DNA of 64,000 nucleotides from Microbacteriaceae bacterium 3FA27C10 (lineage in GTDB: Bacteria; Actinomycetota; Actinomycetes; Actinomycetales; Microbacteriaceae), in contig SCNI01000018.1 of assembly GCA_005502775.1 (NCBI GenBank), positions 1 to 64,000 of the forward strand, in the 5' to 3' direction. The position numbers and the translations under genes were made by a program. The notes under the pieces were generated by a model, which was not told the DNA's origin, ran no database searches, and worked only from the letters and a program-made list of their open reading frames with translations. Below, piece after piece: positions 15,110 to 23,290 of this stretch. Position 1 is the stretch's first letter, and every line of letters starts with the position of its first letter.

Positions 15110-15808
15110 ATGGGGAAGTCATTCTTGTACATCGGATCCGACAGCGCGACGAACGAGATCTACGTCGGCATCGGGGAGAGCACCACTCGTATCTACGAAC
15201 TGCACAATCCGGCCGCGCAGTCGCTTCTCGGGAGAGCGAGCACCGTGCTCTGGCAGACCGCCGAACCCTTTTCGACCGGGGAGGACGCGCGCCGGGCCGA
15301 AGCCGCCGCGATCAAAGTCGCCACGCTTCTCGGTCGCACGGTCGTCGACCTGAACGATCCGGCGGTCACGAACATCGCGTCGACGAAGACGAGCAGATAT
15401 CTGGTGCCCGCCGTCGTCCGGCGCCCGGGCGTGGTGTTCTACGAAGAACTGGAAAGAACGGCGATCGTGACCGTGACGCCGGACGATCTCGAAGACGGGC
15501 GAGGTGCGATTCACGGAGGCCGACGCAACGCCGAGCTCGCCGAGCGGGCGCGGCAGTGGTGGGATCTGGCGGCCTCGCGCGGCCGCGCGATCCAGCCGCG
15601 GCGACTCATCGCGAGGCTCAAGGGCGCCGGGGTGATCGTGGGCGATTGGGATCTCGACGAATCCGTGCCGAGCACAGGTGACTCGTTCAATCTTGTCGAT
15701 GCGGAGAACCTCGACCCGCGCGAGATCCGGGGAAAGCGTCTGGAGATGGGAGGCCGCAGGCTTTCCACAAAGGTCACATGGAGCCAGGACATTCGCGACC
15801 TGCTCTGA
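15110..15808 (+). CDS. GIY-YIG-like protein of unknown role
   Basis: A 232-residue protein starting at ATG 15110, with GGAGG (15099-15103) 6 nt upstream. The N-terminus FLYIG...EIYVGIGES followed by Arg27 and a helical Glu64 (ARRAEAAAIKVA) resembles the GIY-YIG nuclease core; the remainder (100-232) has no motif I recognise. The leader (about 14995-15100) is more AT-rich than the surroundings. The gene sits alone between secA2 and a tRNA cluster, a typical place for acquired genes. The nuclease assignment rests on a short motif. A small DUF with a chance GIY-like start is the alternative. Confidence 0.5.
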   Translation: MGKSFLYIGSDSATNEIYVGIGESTTRIYELHNPAAQSLLGRASTVLWQTAEPFSTGEDARRAEAAAIKVATLLGRTVVDLNDPAVTNIASTKTSRYLVPAVVRRPGVVFYEELERTAIVTVTPDDLEDGRGAIHGGRRNAELAERARQWWDLAASRGRAIQPRRLIARLKGAGVIVGDWDLDESVPSTGDSFNLVDAENLDPREIRGKRLEMGGRRLSTKVTWSQDIRDLL

Positions 15809-15842
15809 CAGTGGTCGTGAGCGATCGTCGTGCCCGGGAACG

Positions 15843-15881
15843 AAAAAAGCCCCCTCCCATGTAGAAGCTAGGGAGAGGGCT
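15843..15881 (-). terminator. Intrinsic terminator of the tRNA cluster
   Basis: Read on the minus strand, AGCCCTCTCCC (15881-15871) pairs with GGGAGGGGGCT (15858-15848) over 11 bp with one G-T pair. A run of T follows (15848-15843). It lies just beyond the 3' end of tRNA-Phe and ends the Glu-Asp-Phe transcript. Confidence 0.9.
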
Positions 15882-15884
15882 TCG

Positions 15885-15957
15885 TGGCTCCGACGGGCGT
15901 CGATCCCGTGACCTCACGATTTTCAGTCGTGCGCTCTACCAACTGAGCTACAGAGCC
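15885..15957 (-). tRNA. tRNA-Phe (GAA)
   Basis: The minus strand folds as a 73-nt tRNA: acceptor GGCTCTG/CGGAGCC, D-arm with AGCTCAGTTGGTAGAGC, and anticodon arm CACGA-CTGAAAA-TCGTG giving anticodon GAA. The T-arm includes GGGATCGACGCCC. The discriminator is A and CCA is not encoded. It is the last of three tRNA genes. Confidence 0.95.
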
Positions 15958-16033
15958 GAACCGGCGATGTCGCACCATCACTGGCACTGTGCCGCTTCCA
16001 GCGAAAAGCCCTCCGAATGGAGGGCTTCACGCC

Positions 16034-16110
16034 TGGCGACCCTGACGGGACTTGAACCCGCGACCTCCGCCGTGACAGGGCGGCACGCTAACCAACTGCG
16101 CTACAGGGCC
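16034..16110 (-). tRNA. tRNA-Asp (GTC)
   Basis: The minus strand gives acceptor GGCCCTG/CAGGGTC, anticodon arm CCGCC-CTGTCAC-GGCGG with anticodon GTC, and a T-arm with the GGTTCAAGTCCC core. The discriminator is G and the 3' CCA is encoded (16036-16034). Confidence 0.95.
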
Positions 16111-16189
16111 TTATGTTTTGTTGCTGTGTTCCTATTGTATGTGTTGCCCGCCTGGTGCTTTCGCCACAGTTCCGTGGCCCCAGCCTTCG

Positions 16190-16262
16190 TGACCCCAACG
16201 GGATTCGAACCCGTGCTACCGCCGTGAAAGGGCGGCGTCCTAGGCCACTAAACGATGGGGCC
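16190..16262 (-). tRNA. tRNA-Glu (TTC)
   Basis: The minus strand gives acceptor GGCCCCA/TGGGGTC, anticodon arm CCGCC-CTTTCAC-GGCGG with anticodon TTC, and T-arm CGGGTTCGAATCCCG. It is the first gene of the Glu-Asp-Phe cluster. CCA is not encoded. Confidence 0.95.
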
Positions 16263-16280
16263 GGCGGCGACAACTCATCG

Positions 16281-16310
16281 AGTATGCCACATCCCCTCCC
16301 TGGCCGCCAA
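16281..16310 (-). promoter_or_regulatory. Likely promoter of the tRNA cluster
   Basis: On the minus strand, TTGGCG (16310-16305) and CATACT (16286-16281) are separated by 18 bp. Transcription would begin near 16274, about 12 nt before tRNA-Glu. Confidence 0.5.
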
Positions 16311-16395
16311 TCGACGCTCGCGCACCCTCTACTTGGTCACCCGCGGGGGAATGTCCGTGCATTCGTATCGGCCCCGGGTTAGATTCGCGGGAGAC

Positions 16396-17658
16396 ATGAG
16401 CAGCCCGACCTCCCACGCCGCGCGCCCCCGCGCATGGCGCATCCGCGACGCGGTGGCGACCACGATCGCCGTCGCGACGCTCGTGGTGTCGATCGGCGTC
16501 GCCTCCGCACCCGCCGCGGCGGAGGACTACCCCACCTGGGACGACGTGAAGAACGCCCAGGCGGACGAGGCGGCGAAGAACGACGAGGTCGTGCGCATCC
16601 AGGGCCTCATCGACTCGATGAACTCCACGCTGGCGGCCGCTCAGCAGCTCGCCCTGCAGCGCGGTGACGAGTTCAATGCCGCGCAGGAGAAGTACGACAC
16701 CGCGAACTTCGTGCAGGCCGAGCTCGACGCGCAGGCCGCGGCGGCGGCGGCGACGGCCGAGGCGTCGAACCGGCAGGCCGGCCAGCTCGCCGCTCAGCTC
16801 GCCCGCGCCGGAGGCGGTGGCGGCAACCTCAGCATGAACCTGTTCGTGGGCGGCGAGAAGCTCTCGGCCGATCTGCTCTACCAGCTCAGCGCCATGAGCA
16901 AGCTCGCCGAGAAGACCTCGCGCATCTACGCTCTGGCGGAGCAGCACCGCAACACCGCCACGGCCCTCACCGCCCAGGCGACGGTCGCGCGCGATGCCCT
17001 GAAGGGGCTGGCCGACGAAGCCCAGCGACTCCGCGACGAGGCGGTCTCGGCTCAGGATGCCGCCGCAGCGGCCCTCGCCGAACAGCAGGACCACGAGGTC
17101 GAGCTCACCGCCCAGCTGCAGGTGCTGCAGCAGAACCGGGTGGCCACCGAGGCCGACTACCAGAAGGGCTTCGAGGCACGGGCGGCGGCAGCGCGCGCCG
17201 CAGCCGCGGCCGGCCTCCCCAGCCTGCCTCTCGTCGCGGCGAGCGGCTGGACGAGTCCCTTCCCCGGCGCATACTCCTCCGACGAGTACGGCATGCGGGT
17301 GAACCCGGTCGACGGCGGCTACCGTCTGCACTCCGGCATCGACCTCGTCTACAACGGCGGCACCTGCGGGGCCTACGTCTACGCGGCCGCCGAGGGCATC
17401 GTGAACTTCGCCGGCTGGAACGGCGGCTACGGCAACTTCATCCAGATCGACCACGGCGGCGGCATCGCCACCGCCTACGGTCACAACACGCGATTGCTCG
17501 TCGGCAACGGCGACTACGTGCAGGTGGGGCAGCCCATCTCGCTCGCGGGCACCACGGGCAACTCCACCGGTTGCCACCTGCACTTCGAGGTGCGGCAGAA
17601 CGGCACCGCCATCAATCCACGGCCGTTCATGGCCGCCCAGGGAATCGACTTCGGCTAG
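16396..17658 (+). CDS. Secreted M23 metallopeptidase with coiled coil (copy 1)
   Basis: The 420-residue product from ATG 16396 has a signal peptide ending near Ala42 (after SIGVASAPAAA). A long Ala/Gln/Glu-rich coiled coil (about 45-275) follows, then a C-terminal LytM/M23 domain. Zinc ligands are visible: HSGID (His312, Asp316) and HLH (His394, His396). Such proteins cleave peptidoglycan cross-bridges or, as NlpD/EnvC-like factors, activate amidases during division. The next gene is a close paralogue. A TTAGAT -10 at 16379-16384 suggests a very short leader. A lytic enzyme is likely because all zinc ligands are present. Confidence 0.88.
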   Translation: MSSPTSHAARPRAWRIRDAVATTIAVATLVVSIGVASAPAAAEDYPTWDDVKNAQADEAAKNDEVVRIQGLIDSMNSTLAAAQQLALQRGDEFNAAQEKYDTANFVQAELDAQAAAAAATAEASNRQAGQLAAQLARAGGGGGNLSMNLFVGGEKLSADLLYQLSAMSKLAEKTSRIYALAEQHRNTATALTAQATVARDALKGLADEAQRLRDEAVSAQDAAAAALAEQQDHEVELTAQLQVLQQNRVATEADYQKGFEARAAAARAAAAAGLPSLPLVAASGWTSPFPGAYSSDEYGMRVNPVDGGYRLHSGIDLVYNGGTCGAYVYAAAEGIVNFAGWNGGYGNFIQIDHGGGIATAYGHNTRLLVGNGDYVQVGQPISLAGTTGNSTGCHLHFEVRQNGTAINPRPFMAAQGIDFG

Positions 17659-17663
17659 GAACC

Positions 17664-18929
17664 ATGCAGACACGAACGACGACCGAACGCCCGCATCCCC
17701 TCTCCCGGTTCTTCGCGGGCCTGGCGCTGGCCGCCGGTATCGTGGCGGTCGACGTGCTGAGGGGTGTCGAACCGGCGTCCGCCGCCGACTACCCGAGCTG
17801 GGAGGACGTGATCGCCGCCCGCACGAGTGAGTCCACGAAGCAGGCCGAGGTGGAGCGCATCCAGGGGCTCATCGCCCAGCTGGAGTCGGAGGCGCAGGCC
17901 GCGCAGGAGCTGGCGATGCAGAAGGCCGACGAGTACTCGCTCGCGCAGGAGGCCTACGACACCGCGGTCTACCGCGCCGACGAGCTCGCGCGGCAGACCG
18001 ACGAGGCCCGGGTGCGCGCCGAGGAGTCCAACAAGCAGGCCGGGCTGCTGATCACCCAGTTCACGCGCGCCGGCGGAGCAGACCTCACCCTCAACCTCAT
18101 CGTGGCCGGCGAGGCCACCGACGACCTGCTCTACCAGCTCGGCGCGATGAGCCAGCTCACGCAGAAGACCGGCGCGCTCTACGAGCAGGCCACGCAGGAC
18201 CGCAACACCGCCGATGCCCTCGGAGCGCAGGCGCTCGTGGCCGAGGCCGAGCTCGAGGGGCTCAAGCTCGCGGCGGCGGCGGCGCTCGAACAGGCGAACC
18301 AGGCCCAGCAGCAGGCCGAGGCGGCCCTCGCTGAGCAGTCGGCGCAGGGGATCGTGCTCGAACAGCAGCTGGCCGCACTCACCTCGGCCACAGCGAAGAC
18401 GGTGGCCGAGTACGAGGCGGGTGTCGAGGAGCGGCGCAAGGCGGAGGAGGCCCGGCTCGCCGCCGAGGCCGCCGCGCGGGCCGCCGCCGCGGCGGAGGCT
18501 GCGGCATCCGGTCGCCCCGGCCCGTCGGTGAGCGGCTGGTCGAGCCCGCTCGCGAACCACGTCGTCAGCGACGAGTTCGGTCAGCGCTTCCACCCCATCG
18601 CGCTCGTCTGGCGTCTGCACGCGGGCATCGATCTCGTGGCCGGCGGCGGAACGTGCGGCAAGCCGGTGTACTCGGCGGCGGCCGGCACCGTCACGCAGGC
18701 CGGCTACAACGGCGGCCTCGGCTATTCGGTGACCATCAGCCACGGCGGCGGGCTCACCACCGTGTACGGCCACAACTCCTCGCTCAACGTGGGGCGTGGG
18801 CAGGCGGTCGGCGGTGGCGAGGTCATCGCCTTCGCCGGCACCACGGGCACGTCGACGGGCTGCCACGTGCACTTCGAGACCCGGGTCGACGGTTCGCCCG
18901 AGAACCCTCGCAACTACGTGGCCTTCTAG
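17664..18929 (+). CDS. Secreted M23 metallopeptidase with coiled coil (copy 2)
   Basis: The 421-residue paralogue starts 5 bp after copy 1, with AGGA just before the ATG. It has the same order: signal peptide (cleavage near ASAA, residue 44), the motif DYPSWEDV mirroring DYPTWDDV of copy 1, a coiled coil to about 285, and an M23 domain. Ligands are HAGID (His319, Asp323) and HVH (His401, His403). The shared architecture points to a local tandem duplication. Divergence is strongest in the coiled coil and in the loop before HxGID, which may reflect different partners. Both are probably on one transcript ending at the inverted repeat at 18942. Confidence 0.88.
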   Translation: MQTRTTTERPHPLSRFFAGLALAAGIVAVDVLRGVEPASAADYPSWEDVIAARTSESTKQAEVERIQGLIAQLESEAQAAQELAMQKADEYSLAQEAYDTAVYRADELARQTDEARVRAEESNKQAGLLITQFTRAGGADLTLNLIVAGEATDDLLYQLGAMSQLTQKTGALYEQATQDRNTADALGAQALVAEAELEGLKLAAAAALEQANQAQQQAEAALAEQSAQGIVLEQQLAALTSATAKTVAEYEAGVEERRKAEEARLAAEAAARAAAAAEAAASGRPGPSVSGWSSPLANHVVSDEFGQRFHPIALVWRLHAGIDLVAGGGTCGKPVYSAAAGTVTQAGYNGGLGYSVTISHGGGLTTVYGHNSSLNVGRGQAVGGGEVIAFAGTTGTSTGCHVHFETRVDGSPENPRNYVAF

Positions 18930-18941
18930 CCCTCAACGGCA

Positions 18942-19002
18942 ATCGACCAGTCGCATTGGGCCCCTATTCACGCGTCTTGGGGGCACATTGCGACTGGTCG
19001 AT
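18942..19002. terminator. Long inverted repeat, probable bidirectional terminator
   Basis: ATCGACCAGTCGCA (18942-18955) is perfectly repeated in inverse at 18989-19002. An inner GCCCC/GGGGC stem (18960-18964, 18980-18984) lies within the loop. It sits between the convergent M23 and ppa genes, 12 bp after one stop and 11 bp before the other, so it can end both transcripts. Confidence 0.7.
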
Positions 19003-19013
19003 GAGGTGTGGGG

Positions 19014-19508
19014 CTAGTGCGAGCCCTCTTCGGCGAGCTTCTTGAAGCCGGCCTCGACGATGGCCTCGGCCTCGGCCGCGTTACCCCAGCCCTCGATGTT
19101 CACGAACTTGCCGGGCTCGAGGTCCTTGTAGCGGGCGAAGAAGTGCTCGATCTCCTTGCGGGTCTGCTCCGGGACATCCTCGATGTCCTGGATGTGCGCC
19201 CAGCGCGGGTCCTTGAAGGGCACCACGACGACCTTGGCGTCGGAGCCGGCCTCGTCGCTCATGTTGAGCACGCCGACCGGGCGCACCTTGACACCCACGC
19301 CCGGGAAGGTGGGGTACTCGAGCAGCACGAGCGCGTCGACGGGGTCGCCGTCCAGACCCAGGGTGTTCTCGAAGAACCCGTAGTCGGTGGGGTAGACGAA
19401 GGTGGTGAACAGCACGCGGTCGAGGTAGACCCGGCCGGTCTCGTGGTCGACTTCGTACTTGTTGCGGCTTCCCTTGGGGATTTCGACGACGACATCGTAG
19501 GCGGCCAT
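19014..19508 (-). CDS. ppa: Inorganic pyrophosphatase
   Basis: The 164-residue product is a family I soluble pyrophosphatase, of bacterial length. The signature [19 protein letters not shown] holds the metal-binding Asp residues, and [17 protein letters not shown] and [16 protein letters not shown] are conserved. It hydrolyses pyrophosphate in the cytoplasm and drives biosynthetic reactions. It is divergent from tilS. GAGGAG lies about 10 nt before the ATG, and its -10 is shared with tilS through the palindrome TAACGTTA at 19565. Confidence 0.95.
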   Translation of the reverse strand: MAAYDVVVEIPKGSRNKYEVDHETGRVYLDRVLFTTFVYPTDYGFFENTLGLDGDPVDALVLLEYPTFPGVGVKVRPVGVLNMSDEAGSDAKVVVVPFKDPRWAHIQDIEDVPEQTRKEIEHFFARYKDLEPGKFVNIEGWGNAAEAEAIVEAGFKKLAEEGSH

Positions 19509-19564
19509 GTGCTCATGCTCCTCTGGTGTGTGCTGGCGCGCGGAATCCGCGCCGGAAACTGCAA

Positions 19565-19572
19565 TAACGTTA
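19565..19572. promoter_or_regulatory. Palindromic -10 shared by ppa and tilS promoters
   Basis: TAACGTTA reads as TAACGT on both strands. On the plus strand it ends 6 nt before the tilS ATG (leaderless). On the minus strand it would start ppa transcription near 19560. The two promoters would therefore compete for the same bases. Confidence 0.55.
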
Positions 19573-19576
19573 CTGG

Positions 19577-20812
19577 ATGAGCATGAACCAGCGCCGACCT
19601 CGGCTCACGCCCGCGATGGCCGATGTGCGCCGGGCCGTGCGCGAGTGCCTGGAGGCGTCGGGGCTCGCGAACGAGGCCACGGGGGTGCCGGCGGGAGCCG
19701 GGGCAGCCCTCGCGACTCGCGAGAACGACGACGTGAGCCTGCGCGAGCACCCGGGGGCCGACGTCCTGGTCGCCCTGAGCGGCGGCCCGGATTCCCTCGC
19801 ACTCGCCGCGGCGACCGCCTTCGAGGCGCCGCGGGCGGGCCTCCGCGCCGGTGCGATCATCGTCGACCACGGACTGCAGGACGGCTCGGATGCGGTGGCC
19901 GCCGAGGCGGCTCGGCAGGCGGGCGCTCTCGGCCTCGACCCCGTGCTCGTCACGCGCGTGCGGCCGGCCGAGGGCTCCTCCTCCGTCACCGGCGGCGTCG
20001 AGGCGGCCGCGCGCGACGCCCGCTACGCGGCGATCGACGATGCGCTCCGCACGACGGGCGCCCGGGCCGTGCTGCTCGGGCACACCCTCGACGACCAGGC
20101 CGAGACCGTGCTGCTCGGCCTCGCCCGCGGAGCCGGCGCGGCGTCGCTCGCGGGCATGGCGGCCGTCACCCGGCCACCGGACTCCGACGGGGATGCCCAT
20201 CACGAGTCACCCGCATCCGCAGCGCCCCTCGCCGCCGGAGGCACCCGTCCCTCCGCTGTCCCGCGTGGCGCTCGGCTGCGCCCCCTGCTCGGCATCCGCC
20301 GCTCCCAGACGGAGGCGTTCTGCGCCGATTCGGGGCTCGAGCCGTGGCACGATCCGCACAACGCCGACGAGCGGTTCACCCGCGTGCGGGCGCGGCGCGC
20401 CGTGCTTCCCGTGCTCGAGGCCGAGCTCGGGCCCGGCATCGCGGAGGCGCTCGCCCGCACGGCGGAGCAGCTCAGGGAGGACGACGACGCCCTGCACGCG
20501 ATGGCGATCGAGACCATCGAGGAGATCGTGGAGCCCGCCGAGGCCGGCATCGCGATCTCGGTGGCGGCGCTCGAGGCGAACCCGCCCGCGCTCCGTAACC
20601 GCATCATCCGCTACGTCGTCGACGCCGAGTTCGGGGTGTCGCTCTCGCGGGTGCAGACGCTCGCGGCGGTCGCGCTCGTGACCGGGTGGCACGGGCAGAA
20701 GGGCGTCGACCTGCCAGGGATTAGAGTGGTGCGGCAGGCGGGCCGGCTCGTCTTCAGCGCGGCGGCGGACGAAAGCCAGAACGAAGGGAACGACTCGCAT
20801 GGACATCACTGA
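19577..20812 (+). CDS. tilS: tRNA(Ile)-lysidine synthase
   Basis: The 411-residue protein has the N-type ATP pyrophosphatase loop [12 protein letters not shown] at about 67-78, then [15 protein letters not shown] and [21 protein letters not shown], all typical of TilS. It converts C34 of the AUA-reading tRNA-Ile to lysidine. An insertion of about 25 residues ([20 protein letters not shown]) after AAVTR is low-complexity. ATG 19577 is used because a -10 ends 6 nt upstream; ATG 19583 is possible. Its last 14 nt overlap hpt. Confidence 0.93.
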   Translation: MSMNQRRPRLTPAMADVRRAVRECLEASGLANEATGVPAGAGAALATRENDDVSLREHPGADVLVALSGGPDSLALAAATAFEAPRAGLRAGAIIVDHGLQDGSDAVAAEAARQAGALGLDPVLVTRVRPAEGSSSVTGGVEAAARDARYAAIDDALRTTGARAVLLGHTLDDQAETVLLGLARGAGAASLAGMAAVTRPPDSDGDAHHESPASAAPLAAGGTRPSAVPRGARLRPLLGIRRSQTEAFCADSGLEPWHDPHNADERFTRVRARRAVLPVLEAELGPGIAEALARTAEQLREDDDALHAMAIETIEEIVEPAEAGIAISVAALEANPPALRNRIIRYVVDAEFGVSLSRVQTLAAVALVTGWHGQKGVDLPGIRVVRQAGRLVFSAAADESQNEGNDSHGHH

Positions 20813-21350
20813 CGTGGCCGACGACATCACCGAGGTGCTGCTCACCGAGGAGCAGATCGCGGGAAAGATCGCCGAGCTCGCGCGGGCCATCGAGGCCGAC
20901 TACGCCGACGACGACCTGCTCATCGTGGGCGTGCTGAAGGGCGCCGTGATGGTGATGGCCGACCTCGCCCGGGAGCTGCGCATCCAGGTCAACATGGACT
21001 GGATGGCGGTGAGCTCCTACGGTTCGGGCACCCAGTCGAGCGGTGTCGTGCGCATCCTGAAAGACCTCGACACCGACCTCACCGGCCGCACGGTGCTGAT
21101 CGTGGAGGACATCATCGACTCGGGGCTCACCCTGTCGTGGCTGCTCGCCAACCTGCGCTCGCGGGGGGCGGAGTCGGTGGAGATCTGCGCGCTGCTGCGC
21201 AAGCCCGAGGCCGTGAAGGTGGAGATCGACGTGAAGTACGTGGGCTTCGACATCCCGAACGCCTTCGTGGTGGGTTATGGCCTCGACTACGCCGAGCGCT
21301 ACCGCAACCTGAAGTCGATCGGGGTGCTCGCCCCGCACGTCTACGCCTAG
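20799..21350 (+). CDS. hpt: Hypoxanthine phosphoribosyltransferase
   Basis: The 183-residue enzyme carries the PRPP-binding motif [17 protein letters not shown], the upstream [16 protein letters not shown], and the C-terminal [14 protein letters not shown] motif with the purine-stacking aromatic. It salvages hypoxanthine and guanine. It overlaps tilS by 14 nt, the usual actinobacterial arrangement. In relatives ftsH normally follows directly, but here a 4-kb minus-strand block intervenes. Its TAG stop shares the bases CTAG with the stop of the convergent META lipoprotein. Confidence 0.95.
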   Translation: MDITDVADDITEVLLTEEQIAGKIAELARAIEADYADDDLLIVGVLKGAVMVMADLARELRIQVNMDWMAVSSYGSGTQSSGVVRILKDLDTDLTGRTVLIVEDIIDSGLTLSWLLANLRSRGAESVEICALLRKPEAVKVEIDVKYVGFDIPNAFVVGYGLDYAERYRNLKSIGVLAPHVYA

Positions 21351-21718
21351 GGCGCCTTCGGAAGGGTGCCGATCTTCGCACCCGTCGCGTCGGAGACCAC
21401 GAGCTGGCCGCCCGTGACCTTCGCGGTGCTCGCGCCGCCGAGCCACGGCGTCGTGCCCGGGCAGGCCATGAGGGTCGAGGCCAGGGCGCCGAAGGTGGCC
21501 ACGCCGTTCGACGCGGTCCAGCTGCCGGTGAGCGAGTTGCAGCCGTCGGTGCCCGAGACCGTTCCGTCGGAGCCCAGGACGAGCGAGGGCTGGCCTGCCG
21601 CGCCGGCGTTGCCCCAGGTGCCCACGAAGGGGCTGGTGGGGGCGCTGCACCCGGAGAGCGCCGCGAGGAGCGCGATCGCGATCACGGCGGGGACGACTCT
21701 GAACCGGCTCTGCTTCAT
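21347..21718 (-). CDS. META-domain lipoprotein
   Basis: A 123-residue protein with a lipoprotein signal peptide (lipobox LSGC, Cys23) followed by a META-like domain: GTWGN.., then [17 protein letters not shown] and [15 protein letters not shown] domains occur in HslJ-type stress proteins and secreted lipoproteins of unknown function. A TAGACT -10 ends 6 nt before the ATG, so it is probably leaderless. It is convergent with hpt and follows the flavin monooxygenase by 9 bp, possibly as the last gene of that operon. Confidence 0.8.
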   Translation of the reverse strand: MKQSRFRVVPAVIAIALLAALSGCSAPTSPFVGTWGNAGAAGQPSLVLGSDGTVSGTDGCNSLTGSWTASNGVATFGALASTLMACPGTTPWLGGASTAKVTGGQLVVSDATGAKIGTLPKAP

Positions 21719-21727
21719 GACGCGAGT

Positions 21728-23290
21728 CTAGGCGGGTGGGGAGGCGACCGGTCGTGGCGGGTCGAAGACCGCCGGCGAGAAGTCGGCGTTGCGCGCGCGG
21801 AAGCTGTGGGCGAAGTCGGGCCAGAGCAGCGTGAGGCGGCCGTTGCGCGCATCGACGTACCAGCTGTTGCAGCCGCCCGTGAGCCAGACCGTGGACGCGC
21901 TGAGCTCGTCGACGGTGCGGGTGTACTCCTGCTCGGCCTCGGCGGTGACGCTCAGCACGAGGCCGTCATTGGCAGCGCTGTAGCGGAGCGCGCCCAGGAT
22001 GTAGTCGATCTGCGCCTCGATCATGTAGACCGCCGAGTTGTGCCCGAGACCGCCGTTCGGCCCGTTGACGACGAAGAGGTTCGGGAAGCCGGCCATCACG
22101 GTCGACGCGAACGCCGTCATCCCGCCCGCCCAGTGATCGGCGAGCAGCTGCCCGTCTCGTCCGCGCGTGAGTCGGGCGTAGGGCTGCTCGGCCGAGTGGA
22201 AGCCGGTCGCGAACACGAGGGCGTCGACCTCGTGCTCGCCGCCGTTGCGCGCCACGAGCGTGTTGCCGCGGATGCCCGCGAGCGCCGAGGGCTCGACCGT
22301 GACGTGGGGCTCGGCCACCGCCGGGTAGTAGTCGCTCGAGATGAGCACGCGCTTGCAGCCGATCTCGTAGTCGGGCGTGAGCTTGGCGCGCAGCCCGGGA
22401 TCGGACACTTGCGCTTCGAGGTGCGCGAGCGCGCGGGATCGGGCCGCGGCCGTCGCATCCGCATCCCCGGCCCTCTGCGCGAAGGCCTCCTCGGCCTTCC
22501 AGAACAGGCGCGAGCGCACCCGTTCGAGCTCCTCCGGGTCGCGCGCGAACAGCGAGCGTTCGGCGGCCGAGTAGACGCGCGTGTCGCGCGGGATGATGTA
22601 GGGCGCGCTCCGCTGCATCACCACGAGCTCCGAGGCGACGGCGGCGAGCTGCGGCACGATCTGGATGGCGGAGGCGCCCGAGCCGACCACCGCGATGCGC
22701 TTGCCGGCGAGCTCGGCCGTGTGATCCCAGCGCGCGGAGTGGAACATGGGGCCGTCGAAGCCCTCGATGCCGGGCACATCGGGGATGCGCGGCTCGGTGA
22801 GGCGCCCCGCCGCGAGCACCACGGCGTCGGCCGTGAAGGCGCCGCGCGTGGTGTCGAGTCGCCAGAGGGCGGCGTTCTCGTCCCAGTCGAGCCCGAACAC
22901 CTCGGTGTCGGTGAGCAGGTGGGGCAGCACGCCCTCCTCCCGCGCGGCCGTCTCGATGTAGCGGCGGATCTCGGCCCCCGGTGCGAAGACGCCCGACCAG
23001 TCGGGGTTGGGCCGGAACGAATAGCAGTAGAGGTGCGAGGGCACGTCGCAGGCCACCCCGGGGTAGCTGTTGTCACGCCAGGTTCCGCCGACGCCCGAGC
23101 CGCGCTCGAACACGAGGTACGACGACTCGCCCTGGCGTTGCAGCCGGATGCCGAGGCCCACTCCGGCGAATCCGGCGCCGATGACCGCGACGCGCACGTG
23201 GGCGACGGGGGGTGCCGGTGCCGTCCCGCGGGCTGAACGGGGAGCGGTGGCCGGGTCGGGAGCGGCGCCGGAGGCGGTGGGGTCGATCAC
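21728..23290 (-). CDS. Baeyer-Villiger-type flavin monooxygenase
   Basis: The 520-residue protein has an FAD motif VIGAGFAGVGLG (37-46), an NADPH motif VVGSGASAIQ (201-210) and the Baeyer-Villiger fingerprint FDGPMFHSARWDH (178-190), matching FxGxxxHxxxW. It should insert an oxygen next to a ketone, or oxidise S or N. The first 30 residues are a disordered Pro/Ala leader; the GTG start at 23290 overlaps the upstream hydrolase stop (GTGA), so the start is probably real. It is the third gene of a coupled trio with a CofH-like protein and an alpha/beta hydrolase. A ketone monooxygenase followed by an ester or lactone hydrolase would be a coherent pair. Confidence 0.87.
   Translation of the reverse strand: MIDPTASGAAPDPATAPRSARGTAPAPPVAHVRVAVIGAGFAGVGLGIRLQRQGESSYLVFERGSGVGGTWRDNSYPGVACDVPSHLYCYSFRPNPDWSGVFAPGAEIRRYIETAAREEGVLPHLLTDTEVFGLDWDENAALWRLDTTRGAFTADAVVLAAGRLTEPRIPDVPGIEGFDGPMFHSARWDHTAELAGKRIAVVGSGASAIQIVPQLAAVASELVVMQRSAPYIIPRDTRVYSAAERSLFARDPEELERVRSRLFWKAEEAFAQRAGDADATAAARSRALAHLEAQVSDPGLRAKLTPDYEIGCKRVLISSDYYPAVAEPHVTVEPSALAGIRGNTLVARNGGEHEVDALVFATGFHSAEQPYARLTRGRDGQLLADHWAGGMTAFASTVMAGFPNLFVVNGPNGGLGHNSAVYMIEAQIDYILGALRYSAANDGLVLSVTAEAEQEYTRTVDELSASTVWLTGGCNSWYVDARNGRLTLLWPDFAHSFRARNADFSPAVFDPPRPVASPPA

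Noticed and set aside
15809-16395. Integrative element attached to the tRNA cluster
   Set aside because: I find no integrase gene or direct repeat of a tRNA 3' end. The GIY-YIG-like gene alone is not enough to call an element.
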